In this document: positions 1 to 5,615 of the stretch, piece by piece
How the letters are laid out: each line of letters starts with the position of its first letter
Position numbering within the stretch: position 1 is the first letter of the stretch
From: an uncultured bacterium
GTDB lineage: Bacteria; Spirochaetota; Brevinematia; DTOW01
NCBI GenBank assembly: GCA_937928175.1
Contig: CALFVP010000182.1
Coordinates: 1 to 5,615 of the forward strand
Direction: 5' to 3'
Length of the DNA stretch: 5,615 nucleotides
Made by a program: the position numbers and the translations under genes
The notes under the pieces: generated by a model
What the model saw: the letters and a program-made list of their open reading frames with translations, nothing else
Told to the model about the DNA's origin: nothing
Databases searched by the model: none

Positions 1-342
1 GTTAAAGATCGTCAGAGAAAGTACATAGGTGATATAACTTCTCTTAAGAAGAGTATGAAAGAATTAGGCTTGATTAATCCTATTGTAATTTCTGATGATT
101 ATACCCTCATCGCTGGATACAGGAGATTATTGGCTGCTAGGGAGCTTGGTTGGGAGAAAATTACAGCAAGAATTATAAGCTCTAAAGAAAAACATTTATT
201 TGAAGATATAGAGTTTGATGAGAATTACGTTAGAAAAAATCTTTTTCAAGAGGAAGTGGAAGAGATAAGAAAGTCCAGAAACGTTCGTAAGAAAGGTTTC
301 TTTAAAAGGTTTTTCCATGCTATTAAAAAGTTAATTTCATGA
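1..342 (+). CDS. ParB/sulfiredoxin-like N-terminal domain protein, 5' end missing
   Basis: The reading frame is open at the left edge of the window, so the true start lies upstream; the ATG at 55 falls inside the domain and is unlikely to be the start. From the first visible residue the pattern is that of the ParB N-terminal domain: R-x-R and GDI near residues 4-12, GLINPIV at about 23-29, GYRRLLAARELGW at 39-51 (the GxRR nucleotide-pocket motif) and ENYVRKNL at 74-81 (the ENxxR motif). In chromosomal ParB these motifs bind CTP and are followed by a helix-turn-helix and a dimerisation domain. Here only about 32 residues follow, ending in a basic, aromatic tail (GFFKRFFHAIKKLIS) that would form a cationic amphipathic helix. 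Canonical chromosome-partition ParB is therefore unlikely. The role is unknown; a membrane-associated nucleotide-dependent switch is only an inference. The stop overlaps the next gene's ATG. Confidence 0.8.
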   Translation, partial: VKDRQRKYIGDITSLKKSMKELGLINPIVISDDYTLIAGYRRLLAARELGWEKITARIISSKEKHLFEDIEFDENYVRKNLFQEEVEEIRKSRNVRKKGFFKRFFHAIKKLIS

Positions 343-2105
343 GGTACTTAAGATCTTTTTTAATTTTTATTTGTTTTCTGTGTTTCGCTAATTTTTTATT
401 TGGTTTTAGTGTTCAGGATGTCAAAGTAGTTATATCTTTAACGAAATCTCAAATTAATTATACTTTTTCTTTTGAGTCCGATGAAAAGATTTTGAAATTA
501 GTTTTGGATAGAAATATTTCTTCTTTGAAATTAAACGGAGTTAGTGTAAATTACAGAAAGGTCTATGATTTCGGAGTAAATGTTTATTATATTGATTTGC
601 CGAAAAGTGGGAAGTTTGATTTAGAGGTAGTATACAGTTATGATATACTTAAGGAGTGTAGGAATAAGTCTATTGTGGTATTTTCTGAGGTTATGAGATC
701 TTTACCTTACGTTATGACTGAAAAGAGTGATATAAACGTTTTTACTTCTGTTATAATTGAGTTACCTGATGGTGAAGAGTTAAATGTTTTTGTTGATGGT
801 AAGATTTACACTCCTTCTTATGGTAGAGTTTTAATTCAGCAAAGAAAGTATAATTTACCTATTGTCATTGGATATTTGAATTTGATTAACGCAGATTATA
901 ATAGTTTTCGTGTTAGTATAGCTTTTCCTAAGGGAAACGAAAGTGTTGCTCTTAGTATATCTTCTTTTATCAATATCGCTAGAAGTTTAATTTCATCAAA
1001 GTTTGGATTTAAACTACCTGAAGAGATTAAAGTTATTTATTTTCCGCACTCTTCATTTTCTGAAACTATTGAAGATACAATTGTATTAAGTAAAATTGTT
1101 GAATCGTACGGAGATTACTTTTCTAACTTGGAGAAGATAGAAAATTTCATTTTATTGGTTCATGAAATGTTGCATTTGTTATTTAGAAAGAAGATAAGTG
1201 AAGATATTATTGGTATAATTGAGGGATTTATTCAATACGTAAGTATTCAAGTTCTTTCTGAGGTTTTTGGTTCTTCTTATATTGAAGATGTTGTATTTAA
1301 CAATTATTTATCTCAAGTTAGGTTTTCATTTTTAAGTAGGAGTGGTAACAATGATTTAAGTATTGTGAGGTACAAAAAGTATCCGTTAGTATTTAGGTAT
1401 ATTTCTTCTATTGTTGGTAAAGTTTCGTTGATTTCGTTTTTTAGTTATTTGTATTCTCTTGGTAATATAAATTTTGATGTTTTTGAGAGTGCTTTTAGAG
1501 ACGTTACGGGAGTAAGTTTTGGTTTATTTTATCCTCTTTTTGATGATCTTCCTACTTTATGGAATTTGGAGGTTACTTCTTCAGGAAGTTACGTTAAGGT
1601 TTATTCGACTGCTCCCACTAGAGTTAGCACAACCATGTATGTAAAAACTTCTGAATTTGAAACGAACTTATCTATAGAGATACCTAAAAATTCTTCTTTA
1701 GATTTTGTTTTTAGTAGTTCTATTGAAAACGTAGTTTTGAATCCTTTTAGGAATTTCCCTGAGGTGTTTTATTATGATAACTCTATTGTAAATAATGTTT
1801 TACCTATTGTTTTGAAGTTTGTTAATGAAATTAGTTACTTACTGAATACGGAAGATTTGACTAAATTAAAGAGTATTATCCCTTCAAAATCTTTACAGAA
1901 TAAAGTTTACAAGTACATATCTAACAAAAGAAGTATATTTGGTTCTGGTGAAATTAAGGTGTTTTTGGAGAATATTTTTAGGTACAATAACCAGATAGTT
2001 TTAGAAGTTATTTTTGCTTCGGGTGTTAAGTATAGACAAGGTTTTATTACCATATCTTACGGAAAATCTTACTATGTGAGTGGTTTTTCTGTTATTGGAG
2101 AGTAG
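339..2105 (+). CDS. Exported M1/M61-like (gluzincin) zinc metallopeptidase
   Basis: This is a 588-residue protein. Residues 1-22 form a signal peptide (basic MRYLR, then a hydrophobic core ending near LFG), so it should act outside the cytoplasm; no clear lipobox is seen. Residues about 24-190 are beta-rich, like the N-terminal domain of M1/M61 peptidases. HEMLH at 275-279, followed by E295 in EGFIQY, forms a gluzincin zinc site, with H275, H279 and E295 as ligands and E276 as the general base. Y345 (RYKKYPL) sits where M1 enzymes have the catalytic tyrosine in YxKG. The segment at 350-410 resembles the M1 helical region and ends in an M1-like PTLWNLEV. Residues 463-486, with NPF and a late NN, resemble the M1 beta-sandwich. 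No GxMEN motif is visible, and the HExxH-to-E gap is 15 residues rather than the 18 typical of M1, so aminopeptidase activity is uncertain. About 95 C-terminal residues are unrecognised. The start overlaps the upstream stop (ATGA) with no strong Shine-Dalgarno site, suggesting translational coupling. Confidence 0.82.
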   Translation: MRYLRSFLIFICFLCFANFLFGFSVQDVKVVISLTKSQINYTFSFESDEKILKLVLDRNISSLKLNGVSVNYRKVYDFGVNVYYIDLPKSGKFDLEVVYSYDILKECRNKSIVVFSEVMRSLPYVMTEKSDINVFTSVIIELPDGEELNVFVDGKIYTPSYGRVLIQQRKYNLPIVIGYLNLINADYNSFRVSIAFPKGNESVALSISSFINIARSLISSKFGFKLPEEIKVIYFPHSSFSETIEDTIVLSKIVESYGDYFSNLEKIENFILLVHEMLHLLFRKKISEDIIGIIEGFIQYVSIQVLSEVFGSSYIEDVVFNNYLSQVRFSFLSRSGNNDLSIVRYKKYPLVFRYISSIVGKVSLISFFSYLYSLGNINFDVFESAFRDVTGVSFGLFYPLFDDLPTLWNLEVTSSGSYVKVYSTAPTRVSTTMYVKTSEFETNLSIEIPKNSSLDFVFSSSIENVVLNPFRNFPEVFYYDNSIVNNVLPIVLKFVNEISYLLNTEDLTKLKSIIPSKSLQNKVYKYISNKRSIFGSGEIKVFLENIFRYNNQIVLEVIFASGVKYRQGFITISYGKSYYVSGFSVIGE

Positions 2106-4122
2106 ATGAAAGAATTTCTTTTATTTTTGAGTATCCGTAATCGTTTATTGATACTACTCTATATATTTTTAGTACTTCACTTTTCCCTTTGACTTTTATT
2201 GGTTCTTTTTCTTCTACTTCTATAAACTCTTTTATTAGTTGGTATGTATTTTCGCTTATTATGCATGTTTTTCCTGGTGCTGCTCCACATAATCTTGCAG
2301 CTGTATTTACAGCGTCTCCTATTACTGTGTAGCTTAATCTATCTTTAGATCCCATATTTCCTGCAACGACGTTTCCAGAATTTATGCCTATTCCTGGTGT
2401 TAACAGTGGTTTACCTTCTTCTTGCCACTTTTTATGGATTGAATCCATTTTTTGGATCATTTCGTAAGCTGTTGCTACTGCAAGTAGTGCATCTTCAGTT
2501 TTGCCAAAGGAAATAGGTGCACCGTAAACTACCATTATCTCATCTCCTACAAACTTATCAACAACACCTTTATATTTTTTCACAACGTCAACCATTTCAG
2601 TCATGTATTCGTTTAGTATTGATATTAAGTCTCTTGGGTCCATGTTTTCACTTGTTGATGTGAATCCTCTTATATCTGAAAATAGCATCGTTGTAAACCT
2701 CATTTCACCTCCAAGTTCTATTCCTTTTTTCATTAATTCTTTTGCAATTTCTTCGGATACAACTTTGTTCATAATGTCTCTCATTTTCTCTTTTTCTGCT
2801 ATTTGTTCTACCATGTTATTGAAGTTTTTTGCTATAAATCCTATTTCGTCGTTTGATTTTACTACTGCTTTTACGCTTAGATTCCCCTTTGATAGTTCTC
2901 CCATGGCGTTTGTTATTATTCTTGCTCCCTTGGATATTCTTGTTGATAAGAAAATTACCAATAAAACAGCTATAATTATTGCTATTAGTGCACCTATTTG
3001 GACCTGTCTTTCGACAGTGATTATTGTTTTTTCTATACTGTCTACTGACATTCCTATGTAAAGATCCGCAACGTATTTGTTAAAGTCTTCTTTTATAAGT
3101 ACTGGGTATGAAAATAGTAATCTTTTGTGTTTTTTACCTCCTTTGTTTTCAGTGTAGTATTGAAGAAAACCTGTTATACCAAAACTACTCTTTATAAATT
3201 GTTCTACAAGTAGGGTAATGTAGTTGTAATCTTCTTTTGATATGAAACTTTTGTTTTCATCTAGAAATTTTTTAAGTTCTTTGAAAAATGGTTCTATTAC
3301 TTCGTAAGTTATGTAGTTGTAGTCGAGTACTTTTACAAACCTTGATAAACTTTCACGGAATTTGTTTGATAATTCTCCTTTATTGTATTTCCTTTGTATG
3401 TTTTTTATTTCCCAATAGAGTAGTTTTAGTTTTTCGTAGTTGTTGTTTAGGTTGTCGTGTAAATTTTTCTTTGTTATATTTATTATCTTTTTAGCTATCT
3501 TTTCTTCTATTTGTAAGGTTTGCATTATTTCTTGTAATATCTTTTTTTCTGGTACTTTGAATTCTAGTTCATAAGGCAAAAATCCTATAAAAATTTTTTC
3601 AAATACTCCTATTTCTCTTACTTTTATGTATTTTAGAAGTATTTTGTATGTTTCCACTAAGTATTTATTTGGAAAAGTGCCTTCTGGTAAGTTCAGTTTT
3701 TCCATAAAACTTATTTCTGGGCTTGAGTGTGCTAGTACTTTATTATCCAAATCTACTGCAGATGCCCATATTATGTCTTCTGTTCTAGGTATATCAGCAA
3801 AAGTTTCTATTAAGTTTATGTATTCTTCTTTTATTTGTAATTCTGAGAATATAGAGCTCATTGTTTCAGGAGATTTGAATATTTCATTTGCAAGTTTTGG
3901 GTTTTTGGCTATTTTTTCTGCTATTATTGATGATAGTATTGTTGAAAGTGATGAAGAAACGTTTTTAGATATTGATCCACCTCTAACTTTCATTTCGTTT
4001 TCAAGTCCTTCTGATGTTGAGCGAGTTGTAGAAGAATAAATTATTGCCACCATTATAACTATTATAGATAAAACGGATAAGAATATCTTTTTACCCAAAC
4101 TTAACTTTATTTTTACTTCCAT
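2092..4122 (-). CDS. Membrane-bound class III adenylate cyclase with extracytoplasmic sensor and HAMP domain
   Basis: This 676-residue protein converts ATP to cyclic AMP at the cytoplasmic face of the membrane. In order it has: a transmembrane helix at about 13-30; an extracytoplasmic domain at 31-373; a second transmembrane helix at about 374-394; a HAMP domain at about 395-445 with DEIG at 425-428; a linker helix; and a class III cyclase domain at about 472-657. Catalytic residues are complete: metal-binding D483 (FSDIRGFT) and D527 (FVGDE), adenine-selecting K523 and T599 (SYTVIGD), and transition-state N606 and R610 (VNTAAR). The Lys/Thr pair points to ATP rather than GTP. The sensor looks Cache-like in two pieces (about 110-136 and 335-366), separated by a lysine-rich helical stretch. 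The start is supported by AAGG at 4129-4132, six bases upstream of the ATG. The gene converges on the peptidase gene and overlaps it by 14 bases; it diverges from glyA. The sensed signal cannot be read from the sequence. Confidence 0.93.
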   Translation of the reverse strand: MEVKIKLSLGKKIFLSVLSIIVIMVAIIYSSTTRSTSEGLENEMKVRGGSISKNVSSSLSTILSSIIAEKIAKNPKLANEIFKSPETMSSIFSELQIKEEYINLIETFADIPRTEDIIWASAVDLDNKVLAHSSPEISFMEKLNLPEGTFPNKYLVETYKILLKYIKVREIGVFEKIFIGFLPYELEFKVPEKKILQEIMQTLQIEEKIAKKIINITKKNLHDNLNNNYEKLKLLYWEIKNIQRKYNKGELSNKFRESLSRFVKVLDYNYITYEVIEPFFKELKKFLDENKSFISKEDYNYITLLVEQFIKSSFGITGFLQYYTENKGGKKHKRLLFSYPVLIKEDFNKYVADLYIGMSVDSIEKTIITVERQVQIGALIAIIIAVLLVIFLSTRISKGARIITNAMGELSKGNLSVKAVVKSNDEIGFIAKNFNNMVEQIAEKEKMRDIMNKVVSEEIAKELMKKGIELGGEMRFTTMLFSDIRGFTSTSENMDPRDLISILNEYMTEMVDVVKKYKGVVDKFVGDEIMVVYGAPISFGKTEDALLAVATAYEMIQKMDSIHKKWQEEGKPLLTPGIGINSGNVVAGNMGSKDRLSYTVIGDAVNTAARLCGAAPGKTCIISENTYQLIKEFIEVEEKEPIKVKGKSEVLKIYRVVSINDYGYSKIKEILSSTLQ
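2104..2128 (+). terminator. Weak candidate intrinsic terminator of the peptidase gene
   Basis: Directly after the peptidase stop, bases 2104-2113 can pair with 2117-2126 (10 pairs, including two G-T wobbles) around a 3-base loop, and the right arm runs into a T-rich tract ending at 2128. The stem is almost all A-T with a single G-C pair, so it would be unstable. It also lies inside the coding sequence of the convergent cyclase gene, whose sequence constrains it. Position is its best support. Confidence 0.22.
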
Positions 4123-4141
4123 GCTTTACCTTACTTTAATA

Positions 4142-4171
4142 AATATAATAGTTTATTGGTAAATTTTTCAA
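4142..4171 (-). promoter_or_regulatory. Candidate sigma70-type promoter of the cyclase gene
   Basis: On the minus strand, TTGAAA (4171-4166) is separated by 18 bases from TATATT (4147-4142). Each hexamer matches the consensus at five of six positions. The -10 box ends 19 bases before the cyclase ATG, predicting transcription from about 4135 and a leader of about 13 bases that holds the AAGG ribosome binding site. AT-rich DNA produces such matches by chance, but the position fits. Confidence 0.5.
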
Positions 4172-4179
4172 AGTTTAAG

Positions 4180-4209
4180 TAGATTTGTTTAGGTTGTTTT
4201 GTTTATAAT
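4180..4209 (+). promoter_or_regulatory. Candidate glyA promoter: perfect -10, weak -35
   Basis: TATAAT at 4204-4209 is a perfect -10 box ending 23 bases before the glyA ATG. The best-placed -35 hexamer, TAGATT at 4180-4185 (18-base spacer), matches TTGACA at only three positions. There is no exact TGn extended -10. The predicted transcript would start near 4216, leaving a leader of about 17 bases, which is too short for a riboswitch or attenuator. Confidence 0.45.
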
Positions 4210-4219
4210 ATTTTCTTTT

Positions 4220-4225
4220 GAGGAG
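4220..4225 (+). promoter_or_regulatory. Ribosome binding site that fixes the glyA start
   Basis: GAGGAG lies seven bases upstream of the ATG at 4233, an ideal Shine-Dalgarno spacing. An in-frame TTG at 4218 would add five residues, but that codon overlaps this site and has no ribosome binding site of its own, so ATG 4233 is the preferred start. Confidence 0.85.
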
Positions 4226-4232
4226 TAAGTCA

Positions 4233-5498
4233 ATGGGGACGATTTTGGATCTTTTGGGAGGTAGATTGCTTAAGGAAGTTGATGTAGAGGTTTACGAAGC
4301 CATAGTTAGAGAGATAAATAGACAGGAGTATCATCTTGAGCTTATAGCTTCTGAGAATGCTACTTCAAAAGCTGTTCTTGAGGCTATGGGTAGTGTTTTA
4401 ACCAATAAGTATGCTGAAGGGTATCCTGCTAGAAGGTATTATGGTGGGTGTCAATTTGTTGATATTGTTGAATCTTTAGCTATTGAGAGAGCTAAGAAAC
4501 TTTTTAATGCTGAGCATGCTAACGTTCAGCCTCACTCAGGAGCTCAAGCTAATACGTCTGTATACCTTTCTTTTCTCAAGCCTGGTGATACTATCCTTGG
4601 TATGAATCTTTCCCATGGTGGGCACTTAACTCATGGAAGTAAGGTTAACTTCTCTGGTAAAATTTACAATGTAGTTTATTACGGTGTTAATAAGGATACT
4701 GAAATGATAGATTACGATGAAGTTGAAAAAATAGCTGAAAGTAGTAAACCTAAAATTATAGTGTGTGGAGCAAGTTCTTATTCAAGACAGATAGATTTTA
4801 AAAGATTTTCTGAAATTGCTAAGAAAGTTAACGCTTACCTGTTGGCTGATATAGCACATTATGCTGGGTTAGTTGTTGCTGGATGCTACGATTCTCCTGT
4901 ACCTTACGCTGATTTTGTAACAACTACAACTCATAAAACATTGAGAGGTCCAAGAGGAGGACTAATACTTACTAAAGATTCTTACGCAAAAGATATAGAT
5001 AAGTCTGTTTTTCCAGGTATTCAGGGTGGTCCTCTTATGCATGTTATTGCTGCAAAGGCAGTTGCTTTTAAAGAAGCAATGACAGAAGAATTTAAAAATT
5101 ACCAAAAACAAATTCTCGCTAACTCTAGAAAATTGGCCAATTGCCTTAGCGATAGAGGATATAGAATAGTTTCAGGTGGTACGGATTCTCATATGTTCAG
5201 TATTGATCTTAGAAATAAAGGAATTACAGGTGGTGAGGCTGAAACTGTACTCGATAAAGTTGGTATAACCGTAAACAAAAATGCTATACCTTTTGATCCT
5301 AATCCACCTATTAATCCAAGCGGTATAAGAATAGGTACCCCAACTGTTACAACCAGAGGTATGAAAGAAAAAGAAATGGAAGAAATTGCAGAATACATAG
5401 ATGAAGCTCTAAAAAATAAAGATAATGATCAGAAACTTTACGCAATAAAAGATAAAATAGTAGAACTTTGTAAAAAGTTTCCTCTTTACCTTCGCTAA
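4233..5498 (+). CDS. glyA: Serine hydroxymethyltransferase
   Basis: The cytoplasmic PLP enzyme interconverts serine plus tetrahydrofolate with glycine plus 5,10-methylenetetrahydrofolate, the main one-carbon source for purine, thymidylate and methionine synthesis. The product is 421 residues, usual for bacterial GlyA. From ATG 4233, visible hallmarks are ELIASEN near the N-terminus, NKYAEGYPARRYYGG with Y60 and E62 of the active site, the HSGAQAN cofactor loop, H128 in LSHGGHLTHG (stacks on PLP), D206 and H209 in ADIAHYAG, the PLP-binding lysine K235 in TTTTHKTLRGPRGG, GIQGGPLMH, and R366 in SGIRIGTP, which binds the substrate carboxylate. No key residue is missing. An ideal ribosome binding site precedes it and it appears to be transcribed alone: it diverges from the cyclase and the next gene has its own promoter. 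Glutamate codon use shifts along the gene, from mostly GAG in the first 100 residues to nearly all GAA later. Identification is secure. Confidence 0.98.
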   Translation: MGTILDLLGGRLLKEVDVEVYEAIVREINRQEYHLELIASENATSKAVLEAMGSVLTNKYAEGYPARRYYGGCQFVDIVESLAIERAKKLFNAEHANVQPHSGAQANTSVYLSFLKPGDTILGMNLSHGGHLTHGSKVNFSGKIYNVVYYGVNKDTEMIDYDEVEKIAESSKPKIIVCGASSYSRQIDFKRFSEIAKKVNAYLLADIAHYAGLVVAGCYDSPVPYADFVTTTTHKTLRGPRGGLILTKDSYAKDIDKSVFPGIQGGPLMHVIAAKAVAFKEAMTEEFKNYQKQILANSRKLANCLSDRGYRIVSGGTDSHMFSIDLRNKGITGGEAETVLDKVGITVNKNAIPFDPNPPINPSGIRIGTPTVTTRGMKEKEMEEIAEYIDEALKNKDNDQKLYAIKDKIVELCKKFPLYLR

Positions 5499-5530
5499 AA
5501 TATTTTTTGGAAACCTTGTCAAAATTCTAC

Positions 5531-5559
5531 TTGAAAAGTACAATTTTATGTATTATAAT
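5531..5559 (+). promoter_or_regulatory. Near-consensus sigma70-type promoter for the last gene
   Basis: TTGAAA at 5531-5536 and TATAAT at 5554-5559 are separated by exactly 17 bases: five of six matches at -35, six of six at -10, and optimal spacing. The -10 box ends 20 bases before the ATG at 5580, so transcription should start near 5566, giving a leader of about 14 bases. It is the best promoter match in the window. No hairpin terminator for glyA is visible between 5499 and 5530, so read-through from glyA is also possible. Confidence 0.72.
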
Positions 5560-5566
5560 ATTTCTA

Positions 5567-5574
5567 AAAGGAGG
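5567..5574 (+). promoter_or_regulatory. Strong ribosome binding site of the last gene
   Basis: AAAGGAGG lies five bases before the ATG at 5580 and is close to a full complement of the 3' end of 16S rRNA. It supports a real gene starting at 5580 even though only 12 codons are visible. With the predicted transcription start near 5566, the site would lie at the extreme 5' end of the message. Confidence 0.85.
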
Positions 5575-5579
5575 CTTGT

Positions 5580-5615
5580 ATGAAATTTTACTCTTTGGTT
5601 ATATTGAGTTTTACT
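5580..5615 (+). CDS. Start of a probable exported or membrane protein, cut by the window edge
   Basis: Twelve codons are visible, reading MKFYSLVILSFT with no stop before the edge. A lysine followed by a hydrophobic run is the typical opening of a signal peptide or first membrane helix, so the product is probably exported or membrane-bound. The family cannot be told from this much. The gene is credible because of the strong ribosome binding site and near-consensus promoter directly upstream. It follows glyA on the same strand with an 81-base gap. Confidence 0.72.
   Translation, partial: MKFYSLVILSFT

Noticed and set aside
1..342. Chromosome-partition ParB with a nearby parS site or origin
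   Set aside because: The protein lacks the helix-turn-helix and dimerisation domains, no ParA gene is present, and I see no parS-like inverted repeat in the window.
339..410. Lipoprotein signal on the peptidase (cysteines at residues 12 and 15)
   Set aside because: The cysteines lie inside the hydrophobic core without a lipobox context, and the core continues past them to a better type I cleavage region near residue 22.
2603..3061. Plus-strand open frame of 152 codons
   Set aside because: It lies entirely opposite the cyclase HAMP and catalytic region, has no ribosome binding site, and its Ser/Phe/Ile-rich translation is what antisense of a Lys/Glu/Asn-rich AT-rich gene gives.
3288..4039. 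Plus-strand open frames at 3288-3494 and 3626-4039
   Set aside because: Both are antisense to the cyclase sensor coding region, with no recognisable domains and no start signals.
4123..4217. Riboswitch or other structured leader upstream of glyA
   Set aside because: The predicted leader is about 17 bases, and no GC-containing stems are visible in this AT-rich stretch.
4218..4232. TTG start for glyA five codons upstream
   Set aside because: The TTG overlaps the GAGGAG site that serves the ATG at 4233, and the added residues are not typical of GlyA N-termini.
5189..5398. Minus-strand open frame of 69 codons
   Set aside because: It lies inside glyA, which is unambiguous on the other strand; there is no ribosome binding site or family signature.
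5499..5530. Intrinsic terminator after glyA
   Set aside because: A T-run is present just after the stop, but no stem of useful length precedes it; a 5-base GTAAA/TTTAC pairing inside the gene end is too weak.

Overview
The window is AT-rich bacterial DNA, tightly packed with genes: two partial genes at its edges and three complete ones. It contains no RNA genes, CRISPR arrays, mobile elements or gene-free stretch longer than about 110 bases. Low GC, Shine-Dalgarno sites of the AAGG/GAGGAG/AAGGAGG type, and sigma70-like promoters all fit a bacterium. A HAMP-linked class III adenylate cyclase next to secreted beta-rich proteins would suit a low-GC spirochaete-like (for example Brevinematales-type) lineage, but that is a guess. 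No gene here fixes the phylum.

Layout. (1) 1-342, plus strand: the 3' part of a gene for a ParB/sulfiredoxin-fold N-terminal domain protein. It keeps two nucleotide-pocket motifs of ParB but has a short basic, amphipathic tail where the DNA-binding helix-turn-helix would be. (2) 339-2105, plus strand: joined to it by an ATGA overlap, an exported protein with an HEMLH...E zinc site and an M1/M61-like (gluzincin) layout. (3) 2092-4122, minus strand: converging on the peptidase gene and overlapping its 3' end by 14 bases, a membrane-bound class III adenylate cyclase with a large extracytoplasmic sensor, HAMP domain and complete catalytic residues. (4) 4123-4232: a compact divergent promoter region. 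(5) 4233-5498, plus strand: glyA, serine hydroxymethyltransferase, complete and canonical. (6) 5499-5579: a near-consensus promoter and strong ribosome binding site for a gene that begins at 5580 and runs off the window; its first residues look like a signal peptide.

How they fit together. Only the first two genes look like one operon (4-base overlap). The cyclase and glyA are divergently transcribed from separate promoters, and the last gene has its own promoter. glyA is a core one-carbon metabolism gene and the cyclase is a signalling gene; nothing shows that they share a pathway. The most unusual items are the ParB-like protein with an apparent membrane-binding tail coupled to a secreted M1-like protease with a divergent active site, and the roughly 190-residue helical insertion in the cyclase sensor.
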